From the NCBI RefSeq assembly GCF_964355755.1, contig NC_092671.1, forward strand, positions 11,295,001-11,359,000: DNA of 64,000 nt, read 5' to 3'. The notes under the pieces are model-generated. The model saw nothing but the letters and a program-made list of their open reading frames with translations, was not told the origin of the DNA and did no database searches. A program made the position numbers and the translations under genes. Of the stretch, positions 24,058 through 38,277 are shown piece after piece. Numbering within the stretch: position 1 is the stretch's first letter; each line of letters begins with the position of its first letter. Origin of the DNA: Antedon mediterranea (taxonomy: Eukaryota; Echinodermata; Crinoidea; Comatulida; Antedonidae).

Positions 24058-27000
24058 GTAAGGTTATTTATTTACACTAGTTGTATAATCATAATTGTTA
24101 ACCTGTTGTAGAGTGTAGGTCTGATGGTTACTGATTTAAAATCAGAACAAAATTACGATTTAATTTTCACATGTGTTTTTCTAATCTATTTAATATTGAC
24201 ATGAATAAAGTCGACCATAAAACTATACGATACGATATTATTTATTGTCATTTTAACAGCGAGGTACAAATGAAATTGGGTATATTAGGCCTAAATATAC
24301 CGATACTATTGTTTTTAAACAGAGTTATGTTTTACTGGGCGACATACGGCACAGTATAAGCAGAGTACCCAGTTAACTATTTTAAGTTGTTAACGGTGTA
24401 TACAACGTACGGTTCGTTGTTAAGCCTAACATTTTAAAACGGATCATACGTAGGTCGCTCGGTGGTCGCTCAGCGTGCGAAATACTCATGACGTGCATCC
24501 ATATTACCATCGTTCTTATTTTGAAAACAGATGTTTTTACGGTTAAACAATTAATAAGAACAACAACTTAATTTACACAGCTACGTCCATGTCACTTTGA
24601 TTTATCGATCAAACAATTTTTTTAATTAAATGTGTAGTTTGTTTTTATACTAGGCCTAAATTAATAATTCAAAATTTGGCGTTTTTCAAAATACCACTTT
24701 CATAACTTAGTAATAGGATCGATCTATTAATTCGCTGTTTAAAATGCTTAATAATTTGATCCCGTATTTAATTCATATACCGTATTGTAAGATTAAAGCA
24801 ATTATTACCTCATGTATTTATCATTTTTTATGTTTTTTATTTTCCTAAATTTAGTTACAGATCATATTTATAGTTTATTTCACCTATATGTTAGTCATTT
24901 TCATAGATCACGAATCAAACACCTTAACTATTTTGTAGACGTTTATTGCTAAAGTTATTCAGGTTAAATTCCTGATAATGATAATTGTATCTATCTTATG
25001 AACATAAATAGCAAATAATCATGTGGCTATTTATAAACGCGACAGATGTATATATAATGTTGGGTTTAACAATGTATTATGGCATATAAATTTAAGTTAT
25101 GTGGGCCTAAGTTATGATTGGTAACATCTTATATACTTTGTATCTTTTTTAACGAAATTAAAAATACATTGTCTCCATTGAAGAATATAGTTAAAATATA
25201 TCTTTGTTGAATATGCCATTTTAATGTCTCATAGTATTTGTTCACTTTGACCAAAAATTTGATTGAAAACAGATTATTTACATTAAAAATATAATTTAAA
25301 GCAAAAACATATTCAAATTGGTTAGATTTAACCATTAATTTTGTCTTTTTGTAAGTGAAATAATAATTTTTTTTTATCAAACTGCTAAATGGCCTTAATC
25401 TTCGTTTTACATGTTTTGGGGACAATACATCTTTAAAGTAAATTAGTGTCAAAATTTAAATAATTAATTGTTTCCTTACTGTGTTTAATATGATGTCATG
25501 TAACCTCCCATAGATAACAAATTAATTGAGCAATTGTAGGAAATTATTAATACTGTTATTAATAAAAGTATAATAACATTAGTTGATGTCATAAAAAATG
25601 AACAGAACTTTTACCATTTAAGAGATTTTTTTCAAAATGTTCGATGAATAAAATAATATAATATAATAACATTTAGATTGCGATTGCTTTAGGACTCGTT
25701 AAACCAATCATATGATACGAATTTTTCTTAGGAATTAAATAATGTTGTTACTTATGGCCGATTGCTTAATTCAATTAGTTTCAGTTACATAACTAAAATA
25801 AGACATAGTTACCTTTTCTCTCCTTCCTTTTTATCCATTATTTGAAAATGCTATCTTAAGGTTTTTATACATGTATCTTTAATATAAAATTGTAATGTTT
25901 GTATTCAAAAATAGAGTCTGGGATTAATCTGTGTAAGATAATGGGAATAATAGGATTTGTGGTCAAATAATTGGTAACGTATACTCCCCAGTACATTTGA
26001 CACTAAGTTTCAATGATATTTAGGCCCAACCATTTATACTCAAAAGTGACATATCGGTAAAACAATAACTGTTGTATATATATATATATATAATTTGGAA
26101 TTTGGTATAATAACTTAACAAATAGGATAAGTGAAATGGAGACCCTCGCAGCGGTTATTGTTAGTAAGGTATTTTTGTCATTTAAAACTTGTTTTATGTA
26201 AACAACATTTGAGACTATAGAATTGGGACAAAGATCTTGTAGAAAACGGCAAGATAGAATTACGTTGAATGATTTTAGCATTTGAAATTCAAACTTTATT
26301 TATTGTCAATATAAAACCAATTACTGTACTTGACAAAGAATGATAATCACATGACCAATATTGACATCAAATTACCAGCAACATCCTTTAGAATGCTTTC
26401 CTCTTCTTGTACATTTATTGTTTATTCATTCAGTGAGATACGAATTATATAAAATGTAAATTTATATAATTTAATATAATAAAAACTTTTAAATTTTAAT
26501 TACGGTACTGTATTTGTATTATATATAGATTATTATACATTCAATACATCTTAATATTGTCATCATTCTCTGCATGTCAATAATTGAACGAAGCTACTTT
26601 CATGAATTAACTAAACCGGCCGATATCATCAACAACAATAAAAAAAATAAATAAACAAGTATTACAACATCTATTATAGGCCTTTCTAATACCCAAGGTC
26701 TGTGGTTTCTGAGACAAACTGTAAATTATTTCAGACTATAATAAGCGTTGTTATGTGTACTACCGTTTTTTTCTTGATGGTCGTAAGCGCGTGAATACCG
26801 TCTGCCTAGGATAATCGCACCACTTAACAGACAATCAACTACAAATTAAACTCTATTTGAAAGTGATTCGTTCATGTGGAGAGTCAGCCCTAATTAACAA
26901 CTACTTTCTAAATTTTAAATGATACATGATAGCTGTTCATTGTATACTAAAATGGGGAAATATCAACATTTTGAAAATACTTAAACAATTAGGATTTTTT

Positions 27001-30000
27001 AAAATCAAATAGAAAATGACAATTATTATGTATTCTCTGATTAAATTAAATGAATAGGTTATATTATACTGTCTAACTAACAAAGTTACTACAGTACTAT
27101 CTAGTTGACTGATGTTCCTGTCTTTTTTATTTAATAACATACATCTGAAAGGAGCGAGAACACTCAAATGGCAATGCATTACATTTCGCCGGTTTATTAA
27201 TTTTAAAAGTTTCAAATAAAGCGCATATTGTGCATTAAGCATTTTTTTCTCTTTGTTTAATTATTATTGTATCTAAAAACATATCAGATAAAGATAAGTT
27301 CATCTGTTTTTATATAGTCCTATTTTTTAAACCAATATATATTAAACATTAATAAAAAGAATACTTTCATATAAAATAATATTATTATTACTGTAATGAA
27401 TTATTTTAAAAATGTATTTATATATATTATTTATTTTAAATTGTGTGTCGGCCTAATAATCACAATTCAAATGTAGTAATATTTTTCAAATACAATTCCT
27501 ATTATTTTTAAAAATCAAAAATTTCATAGTAACATATCGCGTTGTGGAAAAAAATATTCCATAAACAATAACGACATTTAGACTACGGTATCAACCAGAA
27601 TTAAAATGTTGCTAATTTTTGACAAGTCAAATTGTTCAAATAGTGTGATGATGTTATTATCTATAACCATCACAATCATAACAAGTTCATCAAAACAGAG
27701 ATATTGCGATATTAGTTAAATAAAGACTTGTTATAAACAAAAATCAGCATGAATAATAAGCTAAATATAATAAACCGCTGTTAATATTATTCAAAGGCAT
27801 GTATTTCATATCCCCCATCAGAATAATAAATTGTATGCTGATTTATGAGTTATCTTCAGCACGAACATTTTTATAGCCGTATGGTTATGCAGATCTCTCC
27901 ATTTTGCTGGCGATGATAAGTAAGCTCATTCCAATTGATAATTCGAATATCATGATATTCCCCCGAGAAATATATAATAAGTTTCTATTGATTGAAAATA
28001 TAATTATCGAAAATGAACATATCTTATTGGCTACTATTTGATCAGATGAGTCTTAGGACGAATAGGTTAGTTTGCGCTGCTGGCGAATCTTACGGCGGAG
28101 GAGAAAACTTTCAAACGGAGTGATAAGCAACTATTTGACATTATTATCTTATCTTCATTATTTGACATTATTCGTAATTAATGATCGTTGTAGACCTAAT
28201 GATTAACTCATAATTATCATTTTTATAGAGAGAGATTATAACTTTGCTTCATTATTTGACATTATTAGTAATTAATTATTTTTGTAGGCCTACCGGTATA
28301 TGATTAACTCATAGTTATAATTTTTTTTAGAAAGAGAGAGAGATTATTAACTTTTTTTATAACCTTTTAATGTTTAATAAAATACCGATGAGTAAAGATA
28401 ATCACTTGGTTATAATAGTAGTACGCCCGATTTGTACCTGGTTGTTTTAAACAAAAATCAGTCGTCTTTTTCTCTTTCTTGTCCGACGGTAATGTTGAGT
28501 TAGTTCATTTTCTTTAACTCACGCACAAGTGATATCATTATTATAATAATATTATTGATAATATTATTATTTGATTAACAATTATTTGATACTATAGTTC
28601 TTATGTGAAATTTAAGAAAGTTTTCTAATAAAATGGTATCTTATCGATGTTACAAAGCAAACGGTGGCACACAAACCACGTCGATGACATCATCATAACT
28701 TAACTATTACTTATTGATGGCTCTTATATTTTCAAAAATATATATAGGCCTAATTTTAAGTTTACTTTATTATTTTTATTCGTTTAATTAACACCTCTTT
28801 CTTTATATTATTTAGGCCAATGTTAAAAGTAATCCATGATGTATCATTTTTTAAAGATGATTTCATTTCAATTTATTCAAAGATGATTTCATAAAAATGT
28901 TTATTAAAAAAAGAACAAAATAAAGATACACTGTACATGACGATGTTAAAAGTATGGTGTCTAAAAGTGCAAGTTAAAGCTCACACAATGTAGGTCAAAA
29001 TAATTATCTAATATTATACTTGTTTTACCATCATAAACTATACGTTATCGATTGTATTTACATACTTCAAACTTTCAACATTGAGAAGTTTTAGGATATC
29101 CTTATTGGTATGGGGCCTGGCGATAGGAAATGAAATATTAACTTCCATCATTAAAATGCGTTAATATATATCATCAAAGAATTATGAGTTTTGATTTTAT
29201 AAAAAGTGTATCTGTATATCATACAATATTCAGCGTGAGAAAATAAAAACACTGCCGTTGTGAAGAGACTTAATAGTGAATAGAATATTAGACTAAAATT
29301 CTGTGTTGTTTAACGATAAGGAATATCCACATTATCAAATAATTTCATAAATGATTTTGTTATGTATAAAAATATATATTATTATGATTTTAATCATTAT
29401 AATCGTGTATAATTCATTAAAATTATCTTGGAAACTGTTTGTTAATTAATAATTATAAAAATGTACTGGTAATGTGAAATGATTAGGCATGATTGGTGCC
29501 TATAAACAAGGAGCAAGTCCTTAAACACTATTTTATGTATCATTGCCTTATTTACAGTTAAAATGTAACTGGGGAATAAAATATAAAATGACGAGAACTA
29601 AAAATCGGTCGAAAAAATGTTTGGACTCTTAAACTGTCCAATGTATCAGTCACTGGAAAATAATAAAAACTACAGTAAAACCTATAATGCTATAAATATT
29701 TGAGAAAGTATGTGTCATCGATTGTGCTCTGATATTGCTTAATGTTATCACATGCATTAGCATATCTTCTATCTATAACAAATGTAATTGATAATAACTA
29801 ATAAAGAAACAAACATCCCTTATTAGGAAAAGTTTAAAACTATACTCGTTATTATGCCAAACGAATGATACGTCTTCAATGTTGGTAAACAAACAAAAGT
29901 AATTTATATAAGAAACTAAACATCAACACACATTAGTAAAAGTCAATTGTTTGTTTGATCGTTATTTCAACAAGGCCTATTTCGTTGCAATCGGCATGTA

Positions 30001-31929
30001 AGCCAATAATTGAATTTGCATTTGGACACAATATCCCTGCGGGATAGACACACTAACAATTATGATTCATACAATTTTACAAATACTCTTATTTTGAAGG
30101 ATTATGAGTGTAATGCTAGGCCTGGATATTGGCTGGTTATTAAATTGGTCCTAACGCCCCGTAGTTCACATCGCCCTAAGCGATAAATCCAAGACAGCTC
30201 GTAATCCATATGATTGACATAATTGTAGGCTTTTTATTTTGGTTTCGGAATTACATTTTCCTGCACGTCTTATCAGCACCAAAAAACAAACTATATTTAT
30301 TCCGATGTTATAGTGTCCCGAGTTATACATTATAGTATTACGCATGCCATCTGAATTCCTTAATATTTATACTACAGGACATTTCTATAATAATTACAGG
30401 ATGAAAAGTGCATTTAATCACGATGGTATAACTTAAGTATAATTTTATCTTAAATTTAGTTGAATTAATTTTGTGTCTTATCGGCCTTAAGTGGGTGTGC
30501 CTTGAAACTAAGCATCATGATCAAGTTGAACTTTACGAGCTTTACAATGATTAATATCAAAGAGTAATAACACCACTGGTCACTCATTCAATTCAAAGGT
30601 AAAAATAAACGGAGAGTTTGGAAATAGCTGTAAATTACGTATCTTACAGCATCACAGTCTAATTTCTACAACCTTCTTTCCTGAATCTTACAATAATCTT
30701 AACGTATGCAGAATTAAGTATGTCACTTGTCTATACAAAGCTTAGCTTTTCTATCAACGCCTTGCTCAGTAAGTGAACAAACCACTGATGTATGCTAACA
30801 ATAATCACTTAAAAATATCAGACTAATTTTTATATAGCCAAGCCTATTATTACTAATACGTTTATTTTTTCCCTCAAATACTAAGAAGATGTATCCCTTT
30901 GGGTAACGATACAAGATAAGGTGTCATTAAACTCAAAGTTCTTTAATTCTTTCTAATACTTAAGAAAAATTAAAATATCAACATGTTAAGCCAATACTGT
31001 ACTATAAATAATTTGCGTTTTTATTATGAAATAGGAACTGTTAACAAGAAATAAATAGATGGCATACGTATGTGTTCTATAACATTTATTTAAGGCGTTA
31101 CGGTAAGTAAATGATGAAATGTCTTCACATAATTAAGGAACACTTTCCCATAAAATGATATGAATGAATAAATGAATGAAAATAAGAGGCAATCCCTGTT
31201 CAAGGGACATCTCTATTATGGGAACACTTTGTTGGGTCGCGTGGTTTTTACTTAATAGAAGTTATATTGAACCTAATAAAATAAAGAAAAGAAATATAAA
31301 AGTTATGGATGAGCTACAACGACAGCAAACTGGATGAAAACATGTTGCACCTTCTACATTTATATTACTTATTTTATAAAATACAACTTGTATTAAGTTT
31401 ATTATAAACGTTTCAACTAATCAATGCAGCTAACAATGATGCTTTGATTCTTCGTTGATAAATTATCTAGACCTATATTTAAATGTTGAAACTTTTAGAT
31501 ATTATTTTTTTTTTCCATTTAATGGTGTTTTTTTTTTCTCTCTACGTTGTACTCGTCTTAGATTAATCTTCTTCAGTCTGTCTTGGTACGGCACTGGGTA
31601 GGCAATTACTTGGGACAAAGCGAGACAGCTGTCGGCCTAAATAGTTATTCAATAAAACCACTTTGTTAAATTTAACCTGGTCAAATATCATTCATAATTT
31701 GATCAATATTAAATGACTTAGTATCCGGTAATTCCAGCTTGTCAAGTCAACAGGTAACTTAAGGTTGAGACTCTTTAAACAAGGGGAATTGTTTTAGTTT
31801 GTAGGATTAGTATCTTGCATTGTTCCGATAGGCTGGTGTTAACTAAATAACGATTATTATTGCAATATAAATAATCAATATCACCGATCACATTAGCAAT
31901 TTTTATAAATCTACAAACATTTTAAACTA

Positions 31930-32062
31930 AAGCTCTGTCTACACTATAAAACTAGTTTGACAAAAAAAGTGTGATTTGCCCAAATTTGGTATTGATATGA
32001 CATCATCATATTCATATATAGGCACATCACGTTTTTCAAATAAAGTTTGATGTGTAGAGCTT
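31930..32062. mobile_element. MITE family copy 3
   Basis: Starts AAGCTCTGTCTACACTATA and ends GTGTAGAGCTTT, about 133 bp with the family interior shortened. Lies in the engrailed intron. Confidence 0.85.
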
Positions 32063-33015
32063 TATATATTAGACCGAACATAAATTTACCGGTAACTATC
32101 AATTCAAATTCGTTGGTATAAGATTATAGGCATAATACTAATTGTATAAGCTTTTGCCTTATAATGTTTAATATTTTTATAATGAGATTAGAAAGTATGA
32201 CAATACCATTTATACACATTAAAGTATGATTTTGCGGTACACCGCGTACAGTACAGCTTTTAACCTCAACCATTAAAAATATCTAACAATTTTATAGATT
32301 AGATTATCTGTCATTCAGAGAGAATAAATGGCAATTTTATAAACGAAAATATAAACATAAAATACAATAACTTAGGTGCCAATTGACTCTCATTCATTGA
32401 CCTTTATAAAGAAACATCGTTATTTATTTTTTATACATGTTTTAACTACAGAATTATAGCTGTGCAGCTAAGCCATAATTCAACTTAAACCAATCGACGA
32501 AATAGCTAAAGAAATATATTCAATAGATTTATTTATTTGAGCAAATAACTACTTAAAATAATATTATATATCGTGCGATACACATTATTATTTAAGATTT
32601 CAATCGATACGATATTGTTATCGATCTTTTACGCGTATACTAGTTAATACTCTGTCTACATTTTGAACAAGCCTTATCCAATACAATATATATTTCTCAA
32701 CAAGAGAATGGTGAAAGTTAACTGTTGAATGCCGGGTATAGATGTGATTATTATTACTATGTGAAAGACGTGCAATACATTCTTCCCAAGACGAGTTACT
32801 CTCTAATTCCTATACTTCCCATGACTTTTAGATTTGGGTATATCTTTTACATTTACATTTTTCCTTTCGTTGTATCCAGAATATACATTATGAAGTATTA
32901 TAGTTTGAATATAGGATTTGTATTATTATTCAAAATATTTAAATTAGAAGAGTTGAATAGGATATATCGATATAATACAGTATTCAATTTGAATCTGATA
33001 GATTATTGAAACATA

Positions 33016-33318
33016 AATTAGGTTGTATCTAGGATACATTATTCAAATACCATTCAAAATAGGTTGAATCTATAATAAATATTCGAATAATATTCAAATT
33101 TGGTTGAGAATACTTTATTCAAATTAGGTTCAATCGATAATACTTTATTCAAATAATATACAAATTTTGTTGTATCTAGGATACATTATTCAAATAATAT
33201 TCAATCTGATTGAATCTATAATAAGTTATTCAAATAACATTTAAATTAGGTTGAATCTGGGAAAAATTATTCAAATAATATACAAATTAGGTTGAATCTT
33301 TCAGATAATATTCAAATA
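33016..33318. repeat. Minisatellite with ATTCAAATAATATTCAAAT / GGTTGAATCT units
   Basis: About 300 bp made of imperfect units of roughly 50 bp, each with a TTATTCAAATAATAT(T/A)CAAA segment, then TTAGGTTGAATCTATAATA. At least five units are recognisable, with substitutions and small deletions. Located in the engrailed intron. Confidence 0.85.
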
Positions 33319-34734
33319 AAAATGTATTCGTAATTTAGCTGTATCATTACATTCTTACCTAATCAATACAAGAGTCCAAGTATCACGGAGAAATAATATA
33401 TGTATGATTATATAACAATTCTGTATGAAAACCTTTTAATTAGCTCATGATACGAAATTAGATCTTTTTCTCTAAGGCAATATTGACTCCTCACTACACA
33501 CTCGATAAACCAGCAAACGATCATTGCAATGAATTAATCATAAGATGGCTACATTATTAATTAACACTTACAGTATGACGAATAGATTCGATTACAATAA
33601 TCATGTCATTCCTATGTAATTTTTTCATATCAATACTATATACACGGCAGGTATGGGAAAATTGGCACCACAACGTCAAATGATATATAATTGCAGATAG
33701 ATTAGATTTCCATGCTCGCGGCAACATTATCATTGATAAATACGCTAAACTAGCAACTAGTTTGGGGGGTTTATACGTTTTCTAAAGGTAGGTTCAATTA
33801 TCATTACTACTGTCAAGGGAAATTCCTCATGATTAAGTAGTTGCCACAACTAACCTACAGTTTATTAGATTGTTCTTTTCAGTTACCGGTATGTAGTGAT
33901 TGTAAAATAAAATTAAAGTCAATAACAAGGTATGGTATATTTTGCAACTCTCGCAGTGAACAAAAAAAGAAAAAGGAAATTATTAAAAGACAATTTAGAC
34001 TTAAGTCTATAGTAGAAAACATTTTGTTTGTGTTATCAATGCATCACATAGCTGTAAATCATTGGTACTTATATACATTTATTATAATACAACATCTTTG
34101 TTTATAAATTCAGTATGGTAAAATAATTGAAGCCAATCAAGTTAATACTAATAACATGTCAACAGAGAGCGCGTTAGCTTGTGAGTTTCAACGCTAACGA
34201 CTTCAAAATATTTGTTTTTTGTTGTAATCATACCTTGTATAGATAATTCAAATAGCCTATTAGCAACACTTCGGTTCATTCGAGTGCCTCTTTATAACAA
34301 AGTGCTTGTTAAAATAGCAGTGTGTAGCGGCCGATGTTAGTTAAAGTGGTATTAACCTTATTATTAGTTTGTCGCAGTTACAATAATGCACGTGTGTATT
34401 GCGAGTGAAATTCGTGGGGTTACATTCTCGAGTAACTAAATGTCTTATATATATATCATACATAAAAATATCAAGGGCTCGCCTTGCGCATGCATGCCGC
34501 ACGCGTGCCAGACGCATCAATGGTAGATGACTTGTTTACTAAAATGTACATTGCGAGTTAAGTTGCTATGTTGGTCAATCAATATTATTTATGGATAGTT
34601 GGATAGCTTGGTTAGTCTGTAAACTGAATGATTAGGTCTAATTACCGGTTTAAAATCAACTGATCTATATTACATGGTATGTCCTATTGATATTATGGAT
34701 GTTTATTGTCAGTCCAATACGAAAACAAATACAA

Positions 34735-34925
34735 TATAACCCCCCTTTTGGAACACTCGTATTTATGGAACACTTATGTTAAGTTGAAATATTTCCGTGA
34801 AACAAACGAGGGGAAATATGTATTAACACCTAATTTTCCTCTTCCCTGCTATAATCAACTTCTGTTCAGAGGAAAGAGGACACTCTTGAGTCCAGTGGTG
34901 TCCCCTTAACAAGGGCTCTTATACT
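34735..34925. repeat. Dispersed GGGGACAC-type repeat
   Basis: Contains GGAACACTCG, AGGAAAGAGGACACTC and GTGTCCCCTTAACAAGGGCTCTTATA. Related segments occur at about 31190-31250, 35568-35665, 47415-47590, 48545-49040 and 59010-59112, sharing words such as TATTCAGGGGACACCCAT, CACTACGGCCAAC and TTAATATGGGTTCTATTGTA. A non-coding interspersed family of unknown class. Confidence 0.55.
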
Positions 34926-35758
34926 TTATACAACAATTGTGTAGGCTATATAATATCTATAATCGTTCCGAATATAATTCACATTACGGTGATGAACTCA
35001 TTCCAACCGAACAAACCACATGAAGCGCAATAATACAAAGCTACATGATCCAGAGGACTGCTTGCTAAATTACCTATATCTATTCATATACATGATGATT
35101 GACATGTAGTCTACTCAAACTCATCCTTTCATGTATCTCTTCTTGTGTCAGCTTTTTAACAAGCCATCCGTTACCAATTACTTGTGCGATACATTACTGC
35201 AGGGACAACCCGCTCGCGCCCCAGGGACACTTAACATAATCCGTAGGCATGAACAACAACCCTCACCCCGGCCCTCCCTTGCAACATTGCAGTTTGGTTA
35301 ATGTATTGACAATTTTAGTTAGAGAATTTTAAAATAATACGTTTTTAATAGTTCAATTTTTTTATGGAGATATACAATTATGTTTGAGACAGTTACGTTG
35401 TTTTAATATTAATAGTAGGCTATATAGAAATACAAAACAAAAATAAGCGGGCGGATATATTGTGAATTAAAGTAATAAAAACTTTGCTAATGACACGATC
35501 AAACTTTGAAATACTACAATTAATTAATTACTGTAATTTAGTACTTTATAAACAAAACAGAATAGAACCCTTTCCGTGTGGCACTCATATATTAAGGGTT
35601 TAGCACTACGGCCAACCTCTATTCAGGGGACACCCATAATAACTTTGTTCGGGAATATCATCCTAAAATATTAATAAAGACTTTAATCAGAAACATTGTC
35701 ATTACCATTTTAATTTAATATTACAAAATATAATATTTAGTAAATTAAAATAGTTCAT

Positions 35759-35905
35759 AAGGCTCTGTCTACACTATCAAACTTTATATGACAACAAAAT
35801 GTGATGTCCCCATATATGGACATGATGATGTCATATCACTACCATATTTGGGCACATCACACATTTTTTTTGGGTCAAACTAGTCTGATAATGTAGACAG
35901 AGCTT
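35759..35905. mobile_element. MITE family copy 4 (interior inverted)
   Basis: Terminal repeats AAGGCTCTGTCTACAC and GTAGACAGAGCTT are both well preserved. Unlike copies 1-3 and 5, the interior reads in the opposite sense (CATATATGGACATGATGATGT first, then CTACCATATTTGGGCAC). Confidence 0.88.
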
Positions 35906-37152
35906 AAAACTGATTCAGCACATCAATTTCAGAGAGCTTCAAACAAGGTGATAATTAAAATTAATAATTAACGTCTTTATACTTTTGACGAATTAATCAT
36001 ACATGTTATAATCTACTCAAGGACGTTATTAAAACTATATATATTTTACTAATAAAAATAATATTGCTTCATTGAATATTAGTTATTATAATTAGGCTTT
36101 TTGATTTGGATTATGAGAATAATAAGAGATTATGAGGGAGATGTGATGTACCGGAGACGATAAGGATGAGGGAAGAAAAAGTAAAAATGTTTTTTTAAAT
36201 GTTTTGATGCTTCTAGTGTGATATTTATTTTATTAATATCTGACGGTTATTGATGTGAGTCTCCGTATGCTATTACCGTTACCGGTGTCACCAACACATA
36301 AACAACCGTACTCCAATTTTCGGCGCCACTGATTTTCAGAACATTTTCAATTAATGCATTTAATTAACAACATGCATTAAGTTAAACAATAGATGATCTC
36401 TGAAAGTATCTTCATAATTTTGGCGCAATGTTAGATAGACTGGAAATTCAAGCAATTAACAATGACACTAAAACCTCGTTTTGGTTTTAGTTGAGTCTCA
36501 CGCTTCGTCCCGATTCAACGCCTTTGCTAGATAAATTAACGCTTACAGTTCTTAGCAATAATGTGGCCACAGAACCGTGTCCGTAAGCACTGCAGCCGTG
36601 GCAAGAGAGAACGAGGGGGCTTAGAATATTTGATTAATAAAAGATAAGACTGTTCTCCTTTGTTCTATTTCCGATAAAAAATTATAAACGTCTCTCCTAT
36701 TTTTTTCATATACAATATTCAATGACATGTGTGATCAGTGACTTGATAATAGTGATCGTAATCAAGTTTTCAACTTTTTTAAATACTCATTTAAGAAACA
36801 AAATTATAAATCAATTAATATTTCTCTTATTTATAATATTCTCAACAGAGATCCATCTTTAACAATACTATTATTGAGTTTCTAGTCTTGCATTATACTT
36901 TGTTGTTATATGATATATCTATATCACAATAATGTGTTTACTAATTATATAAATTCAGATACGGTACTACCACGATATGTATTTTTGCAACAGTTTCATA
37001 AAACAAAACATTAAGGTACCTGAAGTACCGGTCGGTATTAATGAAAATAACATCATTGTCTTCTCATGTTATAGGCCAAGTTTGTTAAATATTGCCAAAT
37101 AAAAAGGCCTCTATTATTCCTATGTTAATATTTTTATTTTCATTCTTATCAG

Positions 37153-37457
37153 GTCCAAGAACAAGACGTTTGACACGAGACAAGCGAGAAGAAAAGAGGC
37201 CTAGAACGGCATTTACTGCCGAACAATTACAGCGACTGAAAGAGGAATTTCGCGTTAACCACTATCTAACGGAACAGCGCCGCCGTAGTTTAGCAGACGA
37301 TCTAAATTTAAACGAGTCTCAAATCAAGATTTGGTTCCAAAACAAGCGAGCAAAAATCAAGAAATCAAATGGTATTAGAAATGATTTAGCATCAGAACTT
37401 ATGGCCCAAGGACTGTATAATCATTCGACAGTACCTATAAAAGATGACTCCAGCTAA
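37153..37457 (+). CDS. en: Engrailed homeobox protein, exon 2 (homeodomain)
   Basis: 305 bases, acceptor TTCTTATCAG/GT, ending in TAA. It encodes the EH3 region ([12 protein letters not shown]), the homeodomain EH4 (residues 110-169, with Arg5, Phe8, Trp48, Gln50, Asn51 and the diagnostic [11 protein letters not shown]), and EH5 ([19 protein letters not shown], then TVP), which is unique to engrailed. The tail IKDDSS is very short. The phase joins exactly to exon 1. All five engrailed homology regions are therefore present and apparently intact. Confidence 0.97.
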
Positions 37458-38266
37458 AGACATTGTAATAATATAATAATTTTGTACAAGGATAGTTGCA
37501 TTATATCTTTGTGTGTATGTATGTATATATAAAAGTAAGATAAATATATATATAATATGCAATTATAGTTCATAAATCGTTTATGTTTTACAGTGTGAAT
37601 ACCGGTAATGTACCACCAGCACACATCTATTCAAAGAAATTCCCGTCCCTTGTTCCACTATCAGATGGAAATAGGCCCAACAAGTTAACTGCATTGCTGG
37701 TTTAAGAGGCCCAACAGATACCGTACTAACTTGTGTTCTTACGTTAAGATCATAGTTTGGTGGTATCATGTTAAACGCTTCTATATATCCATATTATTAA
37801 TGCATAATTCTTCTAAAGTGTTAATCACATTATAGGCTTGTTCATGCTTAGTTATTTTACCCGGTTCCTACTCACCTAAGTGTGCGATAATTGTGCACAT
37901 GAAACTAACTTGGTAACTGTAACTATAACTAAGTCTGAACGGGCCCTAAGTTCATAAATTTGTATAAGTAGAAATATTTAAAATACGAACGCAGCGTATT
38001 GCATTATCTTATATTTTAAATACAGGGCTAATAAGAATTGTTTACTGTTAGAAGGCAATGTTTAAATGATGCATTCGTATTACCTTTGCCGTTATTGATT
38101 AGTATTAAGTTAGCTACTTGATATCATTCTTTCTGGCAATATTAATGTTTATATCATAACTTGTCGTCACATTTCGATTTTTGTCCTCAAACATATCAAT
38201 TCATCTTTTACTCCTGTATATTATTGACTTATGTAATTTAACAACATAGTTTGGACATTTCGTTAG

Positions 38267-38277
38267 AATAAAATAAA
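38267..38277 (+). promoter_or_regulatory. Putative polyadenylation signals of engrailed
   Basis: Two overlapping AATAAA motifs about 810 bases after the engrailed stop codon, the first I find on this strand downstream of the gene. Assignment is by position only. Confidence 0.4.

Larger units (their letters stand above)
24058..37152 (+). other. Engrailed intron (13.1 kb)
   Basis: Single long intron with no other exon recognised. Holds MITE copies at 31930-32062 and 35759-35905, dispersed repeats of the GGGGACAC/AAGGG type (about 31190-31250, 34735-34925, 35568-35665), a minisatellite at 33016-33318, (TA)n tracts and several TAGGCCTA words. The last kilobase before exon 2 (about 36240-36650) is less repetitive and somewhat richer in GC, a plausible place for an intronic enhancer. 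Confidence 0.75.

Noticed and set aside
32725-33009. 94-residue Tyr/Ile-rich plus-strand frame in the engrailed intron
   Set aside because: AT-driven chance frame running into the minisatellite.
33016-33318. CRISPR-like array
   Set aside because: The units are imperfect and contiguous with no unique spacers, and the genome is eukaryotic; it is a minisatellite.
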